Assembly (NCBI GenBank): GCA_028284325.1
Contig: JANQRX010000006.1
Location: 1 to 64,000 of the forward strand
Reading direction: 5' to 3'
Length of the DNA stretch: 64,000 bases
Origin: Bauldia sp.
GTDB taxonomy: Bacteria; Pseudomonadota; Alphaproteobacteria; Rhizobiales; Kaistiaceae
The notes beneath the pieces are model-generated. The model saw nothing but the letters and a program-made list of their open reading frames with translations, was not told the origin of the DNA and ran no database searches. Shown piece by piece: positions 1 to 7,821 of this stretch; within the stretch, counting starts at the first letter, position 1, and the number at the start of each line of letters is the position of its first letter. The translations under genes and the position numbers were made by a program.

Positions 1-266
1 GGAGAAGGTTTGGTTCAAGGTCAAGGGCTTCGGCGAAGGCCGTATCGGGATACGGTCGAGCCGAAGACCGAAGGATTTGGGCCAAACCGGCCCGGCCCTC
101 CGGGTTTCCGGCCGGCGGCCGCCCACGGCGTCAAAGCGCTTGCCCGTAGCCCCGCTACGCGCCGCGCACTTTTCCTGGTGGATCGTCTCACCGGCCGAGA
201 AACAGAATTGATCCAATCTCACCACAGAACGCTCTAGTGTGCAGGGCGGCGGACGGCGTGTCCGGG
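1..266. other. Non-coding left end with a possible intergenic repeat
   Basis: I see no supportable gene here. Reading frame 2 opens with codons of good GC3 (about 16 codons from base 2) and runs to a stop near 210, so it could be the tail of a gene starting left of the window, but codon use degrades and I do not recognise the product. The end of the stretch (about 208-237) reads as an AGAGCG-type motif on the minus strand followed by a TTGATCCAATCTCACCACAG-like segment, which resembles intergenic repeats that I recall in many Hyphomicrobiales genomes. That resemblance is from memory. Confidence 0.3.
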
Positions 267-1340
267 TTACCGTCGTGGCGGCGGGCCGCCGGCCGGGATA
301 CAGGCGGTGGTGCCTTCAGGCGTCACGGCGCAGGTGCCGGAGATCTGCTGGCCGCGCTGCGGGGCCGTGAACGTGCAGGCGCTGCCGCGGGTGGCGCCGG
401 CGCAGGCCTGCATCGCTTCCTGCGGCGGACCGAACCGGGCGCTCACGTTCCGGGGGCTCTGAGTCTGCGGGCGTTGACCGGGACGACGGAACCCGTTGCC
501 GGGCGAGGCGCGACCCTGGTTCCGGACACCGTTCCCGACGTTGGCCTGGGCCGGCGGGCCCTGGACGAAGTCGGAGCTGATGTCGCCCCACATGCAGCGC
601 GGGAAGAACGGATAGGTGTCGGTCGCGAAGTAGACGAACGCGCCGTTCAGCATGCCGCCGTTGCATTGGTCGAGCGTCCCCGATCCGGCCACGTATTCCC
701 AATCCTCATTGTAGGTGCCGTCATGGGCGCCACCCGGACCGGATGTCCGCGTGCCGGATTTGAGCCGGTAGCTCGACGACACGGCGTCGCCGACATAGTG
801 GATCTCGAAACCGTCGGCGGCGTAGCCGATCAGTGTCCCGTGGGCCGCGTCGGCCAGCGCATCGGCGACCCCGTGATAGTGGTAGAGGCCACGCTCGTCG
901 ACATGGGCGTTGTTCTGGTCCATGCCGAGCAGGTCGGCGGCGCCGAGACCCTCGAGGTTCCAGCCGGAGCTGCGGTCGCGGCTGAAGCCGCGCGGGCTCG
1001 ACGGATCCCAATAGTCGGCGGTGCCGGGGCGAAACTGGACGCCGTTGATGGCGACGCCGACCGATCCGCGGACCATGGTGGGCTGGCTGTTCTTCACCGG
1101 ATTGGCCGCCACGCACAGGCGGATGTCCTGTTCGGAGATGGTGTGCGGGTTGCCGGCGTTGGGGAACTGACCGGTGGCGTGATCGGGCAGGCCGTTGGCC
1201 ACGATGCAGCGCTGGCCGCCGCTTTCGGTGATGGAGACTTCGCTGTCGTGGGCCTGCACCGTCGCGGTCGCGGCGAGCGCGGCGACGATGGCGCCGGTGA
1301 TCGCACAGGCGACCGGGCGCTTCGGGGTCGTGCGGGTCAT
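267..1340 (-). CDS. Secreted YHYH-domain protein
   Basis: 357-residue protein with a Sec signal peptide (basic N-terminus, then an alanine/valine-rich core to about residue 30, VQA-HD as likely cleavage site). The YHYH motif that names the family (PF14240) is at residues 153-156 in GLYHYHGV. Several cysteines and a proline/glutamine-rich C-terminal third follow. The biochemical role of YHYH proteins is not established; the histidines suggest metal binding, which is inference. The start is backed by a GAGAGGA ribosome site. It lies 117 bases downstream of the response regulator on the same strand, so it may be a target of, or co-transcribed with, the two-component pair. Confidence 0.85.
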   Translation of the reverse strand: MTRTTPKRPVACAITGAIVAALAATATVQAHDSEVSITESGGQRCIVANGLPDHATGQFPNAGNPHTISEQDIRLCVAANPVKNSQPTMVRGSVGVAINGVQFRPGTADYWDPSSPRGFSRDRSSGWNLEGLGAADLLGMDQNNAHVDERGLYHYHGVADALADAAHGTLIGYAADGFEIHYVGDAVSSSYRLKSGTRTSGPGGAHDGTYNEDWEYVAGSGTLDQCNGGMLNGAFVYFATDTYPFFPRCMWGDISSDFVQGPPAQANVGNGVRNQGRASPGNGFRRPGQRPQTQSPRNVSARFGPPQEAMQACAGATRGSACTFTAPQRGQQISGTCAVTPEGTTACIPAGGPPPRR

Positions 1341-1457
1341 CGTATCGTCCTCTCGTGTCGATGCGGGCGGGGCCGCTGTCTTCGTCGGACAAGGACGATG
1401 CCCGCGGATTGCGCACCGGATTTGCAGGAAATGTGGAGAGACGGTGCAGGCGTGTGC

Positions 1458-2150
1458 TCAGCGGTCGAAGGCGTAGCCGACGCCGTAGACCGAGCGGATC
1501 GAGGCCCGGTCCGGATCGAGGGCGCGGATCTTGTGGCGGATGTTCTTGATGTGGCTGTCGATCGTCCGGTCGAACACGTCCGTATCGTCCGGGAACGCCA
1601 GCTCCAGCAGCTGCGCGCGCGAGAACACGCGGCCCGGCCGCTTGTAGAGCACGTAGAGCAGGTCGAACTCGCGACGGGTCAGGTCGAGCGAGCGGCCGCC
1701 CAGCGTCGCCAGCCAACGGTCGGGATCGAGGACGATGGCGTCGTCGGCTGCCTCGGCGGCGGTCGCGCTGGCGCCCTGACGGTCGAGGCGGCGGAGGATC
1801 GCCTTGACCCGCGCCACCAGCTCGCGCGGCGAGAAGGGCTTGCAGATGTAGTCGTCGGCGCCGAGTTCGAGGCCGAGCAAGCGGTCGATCTCCTCGACCT
1901 TGGCGGTTTCGAGGATGATCGGCACGTCGCTCACCGCGCGCACCTCGCGGCAGATGGCAAGCCCGTCCTTGCCGGGGAGCATGATGTCGAGGATCACCAG
2001 ATCGGGCCGGGTCTCGAGGATGGTCTCGACTGCTGTCCCGCCCTCGGTGAGGACATCCGCCTCCATCCCGGCGGCGACGAGATAATCCTTCATGACGGCG
2101 GCGAGCGCCGGTTCGTCCTCGACGATCATGATGCGTCTGGGTGTGCTCAT
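1458..2150 (-). CDS. baeR: BaeR-like OmpR-family response regulator
   Basis: 230-residue two-domain regulator. The receiver domain has the acidic pair in IVEDEP, phospho-acceptor Asp55 in ILDIMLPGKDG, and the K-x-P segment in YICKPFSPREL. The C-terminal winged helix shows the RTIDSHIKNIRHKI recognition helix and ends in the VYGVGYAF hairpin. The stretch AKVEEIDRLLGLELGADDY closely matches enterobacterial BaeR, which answers envelope stress, so baeR is used as a family-level name. It starts 4 bases after the kinase stop, giving a kinase-to-regulator operon on the minus strand. The real stimulus and targets are unknown here. Confidence 0.88.
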   Translation of the reverse strand: MSTPRRIMIVEDEPALAAVMKDYLVAAGMEADVLTEGGTAVETILETRPDLVILDIMLPGKDGLAICREVRAVSDVPIILETAKVEEIDRLLGLELGADDYICKPFSPRELVARVKAILRRLDRQGASATAAEAADDAIVLDPDRWLATLGGRSLDLTRREFDLLYVLYKRPGRVFSRAQLLELAFPDDTDVFDRTIDSHIKNIRHKIRALDPDRASIRSVYGVGYAFDR

Positions 2151-2153
2151 GGC

Positions 2154-3614
2154 CTAGGTATCGCGCGGGAACGTGACAATGACGGCGAGCCCGCCGAGGT
2201 CGGACCGCTGCGCTTCGATGGCGCCATCATGGGCCAGAACGATGGCGCGGCAAATGGCGAGGCCGAGGCCGGAGCCGCCGTGCTCACGCGAGCGCGAAGC
2301 GTCGACGCGGTAGAAGCGGCGGAACAGGTCGTCGAGCACCTCGTCGGGCGGCGCGGGTGGCGTGTCCTCGATCGTGAGCATGACGCCGGAGGGGGTGGCG
2401 GCAAGGCGCACCACAACGCGGCCCGGCGCATCGGTGTAGCGGCGCGCGTTCTCCAGCAGATTGTCGAGCAGTTGCCGCAGCCGCACCCGGTCGCACGCGA
2501 AGTTGACGTCGGGCGCGATGTCGGTCTCCACGGTCAGCCCGGCGCCCTCCATGCGGATGGCCGCGGCATCGACCGCCTCGGTCACGATCTCCGACAGATC
2601 GTCGTCGACCCGTTCGACCATCAGGCGTTGCTCGTCGGCGCGGGAAAGCGTGTTCAGGTCGGCGACCAGCCGGGATAGCCGCAGGATCGATGCGCGGATG
2701 TCGGCGAGCGTCTTCTCGTCGGGCTGGCGCACGCCGTCGAGCAGGGCCTCGACCTCGGCGCGCAGCACGGCGAGCGGCGTCTGCAGTTCGTGGGACGCAT
2801 CGGAAATCCAGCGGCGCTCGGCCTGCTCGGCTTCTTCCAGGCTCGCGGCCAGCGCATTGAAGCGGTCGATGAGATGGCCGAACTCGTCGCGCCGTGTGTT
2901 GGCCATGCGCGCAGCGAAGTTGCCGGCGGCGAGCTCGCGGGTGCCGGCGATCAGGTCGCGCACCGGCGAGAGGAACTGCCGGGCGAGAAGGAAGGCGGCG
3001 ATCGCCGACAGGGCCACCGCCAGAACGGCGGTCAGGATCAGCGTCTGCAACTGGCGCGCCAGGAAGGCGTTGTCGGCGGTGATCTGGCCGACATCGGTGA
3101 CGCTCAGCGACAACCAGCCGACGGTCGTGGTCCGGCCGTCTGCGTCGGTGACGTCGACGGCCCGGATGGCCGAAACGCGGCCCTCGTCTATCGGGCCGGC
3201 GATCACGTTTCGGTTCGCGTCGAGCAACGCCAGCCGGCTGCCGAGCTGGAGGGGATCGTTCGGTGGCGGTCGCGCGCCGGGGGGCGGTCCCCGGCGATCA
3301 CCGGGCGCGCGCGCCCGGGGCGGCGGATTGCCAACCGGTCCGGCGCCGGCGGGCTGCAGGTTCTCGCGCTGGAAGCTTCGCCAGGTGTCGGGTGTCCCCG
3401 CGAGCTCCGGCCAGCCCGGTGCGTCGGCGTCGTAGGTTTCCGCCAGCGCCGTCACCAGCGCGTCGAAGCCGTCGAGTTCGGTCTGCAGCAGATACTGCGA
3501 GAAGCCTGCGCGCATGCTCGTCGCCGTCAGGGCGGCCAGCGCGGCGACGATGATCGCCACCGTCGCGGCAATCGCCACGAACAGCTTCCAGGTGACCGGC
3601 AGACGCTTCCACAT
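2154..3614 (-). CDS. baeS: BaeS-like sensor histidine kinase
   Basis: 486-residue inner-membrane kinase. One membrane helix is at about residues 10-33, a second at about 190-213, with a periplasmic sensor between them; HAMP follows to about 265. His275 sits in SDASHELQTPLA (Gln in place of the common Arg). The N box is DNLLENARRY, and the G2 box GGSGLGLAI. The G1 region reads EDTPPAP rather than DxGxG, a feature shared with BaeS. The periplasmic domain contains an odd proline/arginine-rich stretch at about 96-119. It is followed by its response regulator with a 3-base gap. The ligand cannot be told from sequence. Confidence 0.88.
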   Translation of the reverse strand: MWKRLPVTWKLFVAIAATVAIIVAALAALTATSMRAGFSQYLLQTELDGFDALVTALAETYDADAPGWPELAGTPDTWRSFQRENLQPAGAGPVGNPPPRARAPGDRRGPPPGARPPPNDPLQLGSRLALLDANRNVIAGPIDEGRVSAIRAVDVTDADGRTTTVGWLSLSVTDVGQITADNAFLARQLQTLILTAVLAVALSAIAAFLLARQFLSPVRDLIAGTRELAAGNFAARMANTRRDEFGHLIDRFNALAASLEEAEQAERRWISDASHELQTPLAVLRAEVEALLDGVRQPDEKTLADIRASILRLSRLVADLNTLSRADEQRLMVERVDDDLSEIVTEAVDAAAIRMEGAGLTVETDIAPDVNFACDRVRLRQLLDNLLENARRYTDAPGRVVVRLAATPSGVMLTIEDTPPAPPDEVLDDLFRRFYRVDASRSREHGGSGLGLAICRAIVLAHDGAIEAQRSDLGGLAVIVTFPRDT

Positions 3615-3664
3615 TGGCAGGCGTCATGTCAGCCGAATGTGGAGGGGCGATGGAGAGACAGCCG

Positions 3665-5818
3665 TCACGACGACGCGGACTTGTCCGTGGCCTCGAACAG
3701 CGCCTCAAAACGCGGGTCGCCGCGCAGGGACGACCAGTCGCTGTCATTGTCGCGGATCCAGCGAATCTTGTGCGGCGGGACGCCCAGCTCCAGCGTCTTG
3801 CGGAGATGGCGAAGCGCCTGGTCGTCGTCGCCCATGAGCGCGTAGAGGCAGGCGATGTTGTAGGCCGTGCGCGGGTCGTCGATATCGAAGGCGGCGGCGA
3901 CACTTGCCCAGCGGACAGCCTCCTCGCGCTCGCCCAACGCGGTCAGCGCGAAGGCGCCGACATAGGCGGCGCTGTTGTCGTAGGCGTTGAGCCGGAGCCG
4001 CTTCCTCGCAAGGGTCAACACCCGCCGCGCGGTTTGTTCGATGGCGGCGGCGTCGCCGACGGCGGTATGGCAGTTGAGGAGCATCATCCCGATCTGCAGA
4101 TCCTGCGGATCGAGTTCGAACGCCCGCTCCATGGACCCGCGCGCTTCATGTGGCCGTCCGTCCACGAGGTACATCAGGCCACGGTAATAGTGGGCGGTGT
4201 GGAGCCTGGGCGAAAGCTCGATGGCGCGCGCGAAGTCCCCCTCCGATTCCGCGATGCGGTCGAGCAGGGAGTGCAGGCGGCCACGGGAACAGTGCGCCTC
4301 GGCGAGGCCGGGATTGAGCGCCAGCGCGCGTTCGCAGTGGACGAGGGCGCTGTCCAGAAGATCGCCGGCGTAATCGTAATGGAAGCCCAGCATCGAAATC
4401 GCCTCGGCGAGCCCGGCGTGGGCGAGCGCGTAGTCGGGATCGATCTCAAGGGCGTGCTCGAACGAGCCTCGGGACAACTCCACGCTTTGCCGGGTCATTT
4501 CCTTGAGAAAGGCGCGGCCCCGGAGATAGTGCTCGTGGGCTTCCCGGCTTTCGGTGCCGGGTCCGCCACCGTCACTGTCCGGAGTGGGTTCGGCAAGGCG
4601 CTCGGTGACCGCCGCCGTCACCGCCGCTGCGATTTCGCTCTGGACCTCGAACAGCTTGTCGTGCGTACGGTCGAAGCGCTCGGCCCATAACTGCCGGTTG
4701 GAACGGCCGTCGATCAGCTTGGCGGTGATGCGCAGATCAGCGCCGACACGCCGGACGCTGCCTTCGAGGAGATAGCAAACCCCCAGTTCGGCCGCGATGG
4801 CGTCGGGCCGCATCGGCGACGACAGGTAGGGCCGCGTCGAACCGCCGGCGACGACCGACAGATGGTCGCTGGCGGACAGGTCGGTGGCGATGTCTTCCGC
4901 CACGCCCTCCGCGAAGTAGCCCTGGCCGGCGTCGCCGCTCATGTTCACGAAGGGCAGCACCGCCACCGACAGCTGGTCGACATCGCGGGTGGCCGCGGAC
5001 GACTCCGGCGGTTGAGGCCCGGTGCCGACGATCTGGCGGAGCTCCGACACGGCTGCGGGCGTACGGACCGCGATCTCGTCGGCGAGCCGCGTCGTCTCCT
5101 CCGACGGGTCAACATCAAGCTCGTGCCGCAGCATCTGCCGGCAGGCCTGATACTGGGCGATCGCCTTGGAGCGTTCGCCGTTGTCGGCGTAGAGCCGCAT
5201 AAGCGTTCTGTGACTTTGCTCGGAAAGGGGATCGAGCGCGAGGAGCTGTCGAGCGCGGGCAATCGCTGCCGCGGTTTCGCCGGCGCCGTCCAGCTGCGCG
5301 ATGTCCCGGTCGAGCAGAGTCGCGACCCTGTCGCGGTATCTGGCGCGCAACTCGGCGGCCCAGCCCGCGAAGGCCTCGCTCTCGTCGACGCCGGCGGCAA
5401 ACTCGCCGGTGTCATCGATAGTGTCGGTGTTGCTGGCGGTCGTGGTCTGGAGCTGTGCGTCGAGCCGCGCGGTGTCGGTGGCGATGATCCCGGGCGTCAG
5501 CCGGACGAGGTGGCCGTCGACGGCGACCGCATCCTGGCCCAGCCCGCGGCGGATGTCGGACAGCGCCGTGCGCAGGCTGTTGCGCGCCTGTTCGTCCTGC
5601 CGGTCGCCCCAGAAGAACGCCGCCAGCGTCTCGCGCGTCCACGGGCGATCCGGCTCCGTGGCGAGGCAGGTGAGGACAAGGAGCGCCTTGCGGGTTCGCA
5701 GGCGCACCGGGCGGCCGTCCGCATCGCTGAGCGCGACCTCGCCCAGGGTGCGCAGGAAGAAGGGTGCGTTGTCGGACCCGCCACTGTCGCCCCCCGTCTG
5801 ATCGCCATTTTTCGTCAC
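3665..5818 (-). CDS. BTAD/SARP-type regulator fused to TolB-like and TPR domains
   Basis: 717-residue protein. The N-terminus is an OmpR-type winged helix of the SARP kind (residues about 20-115, LRTRKALLVLTCLA), followed by a BTAD helical domain (PLSEQSHRTLMRLYADNGER, DPSEETTRL). Residues about 275-405 form the TolB-like (FlgO-related) fold seen in adenylate-cyclase-like and regulatory proteins (VAVLPFVNMSG, YFAEGVAEDIATDLS, LIDGRSNRQLWAERFD). The rest is TPR repeats (EIDPDYALAHAGLAEA, ALNPGLAEAHCSRGRL). There is no cyclase domain and no signal peptide, so it is likely a cytoplasmic DNA-binding regulator. It is divergent from the small gene at 5929, a plausible target. Targets otherwise unknown. 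Confidence 0.8.
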   Translation of the reverse strand: MTKNGDQTGGDSGGSDNAPFFLRTLGEVALSDADGRPVRLRTRKALLVLTCLATEPDRPWTRETLAAFFWGDRQDEQARNSLRTALSDIRRGLGQDAVAVDGHLVRLTPGIIATDTARLDAQLQTTTASNTDTIDDTGEFAAGVDESEAFAGWAAELRARYRDRVATLLDRDIAQLDGAGETAAAIARARQLLALDPLSEQSHRTLMRLYADNGERSKAIAQYQACRQMLRHELDVDPSEETTRLADEIAVRTPAAVSELRQIVGTGPQPPESSAATRDVDQLSVAVLPFVNMSGDAGQGYFAEGVAEDIATDLSASDHLSVVAGGSTRPYLSSPMRPDAIAAELGVCYLLEGSVRRVGADLRITAKLIDGRSNRQLWAERFDRTHDKLFEVQSEIAAAVTAAVTERLAEPTPDSDGGGPGTESREAHEHYLRGRAFLKEMTRQSVELSRGSFEHALEIDPDYALAHAGLAEAISMLGFHYDYAGDLLDSALVHCERALALNPGLAEAHCSRGRLHSLLDRIAESEGDFARAIELSPRLHTAHYYRGLMYLVDGRPHEARGSMERAFELDPQDLQIGMMLLNCHTAVGDAAAIEQTARRVLTLARKRLRLNAYDNSAAYVGAFALTALGEREEAVRWASVAAAFDIDDPRTAYNIACLYALMGDDDQALRHLRKTLELGVPPHKIRWIRDNDSDWSSLRGDPRFEALFEATDKSASS

Positions 5819-5928
5819 AGCCGCCGATTTAACGGGTTTTTGCCGGTGGCGTCACGCCGATTTGCCGGGCGTGTCGCGGGCGAGGGGCAGGATCGCTTCA
5901 TCGCCATCACGCCTCGCAGGAGATCGCC

Positions 5929-6138
5929 ATGACTCTGGCCGTCCACGACACCCGCCACAGAACCGATACCGGCTTCGACATCGTCCGCCGCCTGCCCGCC
6001 CTGACGTCATATCTGCTCCGCCGCCGCGTCCGACGTGTGCATGTCGATGATCTCTCGCCGGGCGCACGCCGCGATCTCAACCTGCCCCCGAACCCCAGCC
6101 ACGACGACACGCAAAGCCCCTGGGATCTGGTGGTCTGA
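5929..6138 (+). CDS. Small DUF1127-like basic protein
   Basis: 69 residues. The central LLRRRVRRVHVDDLSPGARRDLNL resembles the DUF1127 pattern of arginine-rich helix followed by a D-L-x-x-x-x-x-D-[IL]-G/N-L turn, but the match is partial. The ATG has an AGGAGA ribosome site 6 bases upstream, and GC3 is high. It is divergent from the SARP-like regulator, 110 bases away. DUF1127 proteins in alphaproteobacteria have been linked to RNA metabolism and phosphate or carbon adaptation, but whether this one belongs functionally is inference. Confidence 0.6.
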   Translation: MTLAVHDTRHRTDTGFDIVRRLPALTSYLLRRRVRRVHVDDLSPGARRDLNLPPNPSHDDTQSPWDLVV

Positions 6139-6143
6139 TCAGC

Positions 6144-7070
6144 TCAATGCGGATGGTAGTAGGCCGCGACCGAGTGTTCGGCCTCGGCGAAGAACAGCCA
6201 GCGTTCGACGAACAGGCCGGAGATCATCGCCGCGAAGGCCAGGCCCGCCCAGAGCGGTGTCGGCAGCCCCAGCCAGCCCAGCAGGGCAAGGCCGATCGGG
6301 ATCGCGCCGCCCAGAACCACAGCGATGATGCGCAGGACGCGTGCGTGCTTCCGCCCGATGCGGTGGACCATCTCGCGGGTGAGGTAGGTGGGTCCGGTGT
6401 GGGGCGGCTCGAAGGGGCGGACGGTGCCGAGGGACGACAGGCCCGTCGCCGGGCCGGTCCCGGCGCCGATGCTGGCGAGCGTTGCCGTTTCCGCCCGTCG
6501 CCACCAGGCGAACTTGATGGCCCAGGCGACGACGACAGCGAGGATGGCGATCACCACCAGCGGCAGCGGGCCGAGCGCTGTTGCCGCGCCGACGGCCGTG
6601 GCTGCGAGCAGGGCCGAGGCGAATGCGAAGCCCAGGTAGACCGCCGGCGTCAGGCCGGTATGCCAGGCGGGCACGGTGCGCAACTGACCGTAGATCATGG
6701 CGGTGGAGTAGATGGTGGCGACGGCCAGTGCCGCGATCGCGATGCCGAGCAGCAGAACCCGGCTTCCCGTCACCATCCAGACAAGCACGTAGATCCCGAA
6801 CGCGACCATGGTCGCCACCGCCAGCACCCCTTCGCGTGACAGCCACGAGGTCGGCCACTGGGTGAAGGCGAGCAGCGCCCGTTCGGGGTGACCGAGATGG
6901 AGCGTCGACGAGATCAGGCCGGCGACCGCGAGAACGCCCGCCAGGGCCGAGACGAGAAAGGCGGCGAGCCAGCCCTCCGGCATCGGAAAGCCGAGACCCA
7001 GAAGGGCGATCATGCCGAAACCGGCCCCCGAGGTGACGGTGAAGAAGATGATCGAGACCGCGGGATGCAT
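6144..7070 (-). CDS. soeC: DmsC/SoeC-type membrane anchor subunit
   Basis: 308-residue DmsC-family protein with about eight membrane helices. It begins MHPAVSIIFFTVTSGAGFG, the usual start of DmsC-like anchors, and carries the SSTLHLGHPERA segment typical of the family. It takes electrons from the iron-sulfur subunit to the quinone pool. The chosen ATG lies 4 bases after the iron-sulfur gene's stop; an upstream in-frame start at 7148 would run inside that gene. It is the last gene of the three-gene oxidoreductase set. The soe name rests on the whole set, not on this subunit alone. Confidence 0.85.
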   Translation of the reverse strand: MHPAVSIIFFTVTSGAGFGMIALLGLGFPMPEGWLAAFLVSALAGVLAVAGLISSTLHLGHPERALLAFTQWPTSWLSREGVLAVATMVAFGIYVLVWMVTGSRVLLLGIAIAALAVATIYSTAMIYGQLRTVPAWHTGLTPAVYLGFAFASALLAATAVGAATALGPLPLVVIAILAVVVAWAIKFAWWRRAETATLASIGAGTGPATGLSSLGTVRPFEPPHTGPTYLTREMVHRIGRKHARVLRIIAVVLGGAIPIGLALLGWLGLPTPLWAGLAFAAMISGLFVERWLFFAEAEHSVAAYYHPH

Positions 7071-7074
7071 CGGG

Positions 7075-7821
7075 TCAGCCGAGCCGGTCGAGGGTGGCGT
7101 CGAGCCAGCCCAGGAAGCCGCCCGGTGCGTCGGGCAGGCGGTCGGCATGGGGTGTGCCGCTGTCCCGGTCGGCCTTGCGGCGCGGCGGCAGGTATTTGTT
7201 GACCGGCTTCGTGCCCAGCGCCGGCATCAGGTCCATGCCGCCGCGGGCGGCCACGAGCTGCGACACGTCCGACTCGGGATCGGCGAGATCGCCGAAATGA
7301 CGGGCATTGGCGGGGCAGGTGCGCACGCAGGCCGGTACGCGATCCTCCTCCGGGATGTTGTCGTTGTAGATGCGGTCGACGCACAGGGTGCACTTCTTCA
7401 TCACCTTCTCGACCGGGTCCATCTCGCGCGCGCCGTAGGGGCAGGCCCAGGCGCACAGGCCGCAGCCGATGCAGCGGTCCTCGTCGACGAGCACGATGCC
7501 GTCCTCGCTGCGCTTGTAGCTGGCGCCGGTGGGGCAAACGGTGACGCAAGGGGCGTCGTCGCAGTGCAGGCACGATTTCGGAAAGTGGACGATTTCCGCC
7601 GGTCCGTTCTCCGGCGAGATTTCGTAGCTGTGGATGCGGTTGAGCCACGCGCCTTCCGGCGTGTCGCCATAGGCGTCGCGGTCGCCGAGCGGGGCGCCGT
7701 AGCCGCCGGTGTTCCACTCCTTGCAGCTCACGACGCAGGCGTGGCAGCCGACGCAGGTGTCGAGATCGATGACCAGCCCGAGCTTGGCCTCGGTCAATGC
7801 CGGCAGCGCGGTCACGTCCAT
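7075..7821 (-). CDS. soeB: Four-cluster ferredoxin-like subunit (SoeB/DmsB type)
   Basis: 248-residue electron-transfer subunit with four cysteine groups for [4Fe-4S] clusters: CVGCHACVVSCKEWN, CLHCDDAPCVTVCP, CIGCGLCAWACP and CTLCVDR/CVRTCP. No Tat or Sec signal is present, so it stays in the cytoplasm with the catalytic subunit. Its ATG overlaps the 3' end of the catalytic gene by 10 bases, suggesting translational coupling. The open frame extends far upstream, but that extension is antisense-like reading inside the catalytic gene and has no cysteine motifs. It passes electrons from the molybdenum subunit to the membrane anchor. Confidence 0.9.
   Translation of the reverse strand: MDVTALPALTEAKLGLVIDLDTCVGCHACVVSCKEWNTGGYGAPLGDRDAYGDTPEGAWLNRIHSYEISPENGPAEIVHFPKSCLHCDDAPCVTVCPTGASYKRSEDGIVLVDEDRCIGCGLCAWACPYGAREMDPVEKVMKKCTLCVDRIYNDNIPEEDRVPACVRTCPANARHFGDLADPESDVSQLVAARGGMDLMPALGTKPVNKYLPPRRKADRDSGTPHADRLPDAPGGFLGWLDATLDRLG

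Noticed and set aside
10..237. 75-codon plus-strand frame at the left end
   Set aside because: Low-quality codon use, no ribosome site, no family; ends inside a repeat-like segment.
237..2678. Long plus-strand open frame over the YHYH and two-component genes
   Set aside because: Opposite strand to three genes with convincing domains; composition of a shadow frame.
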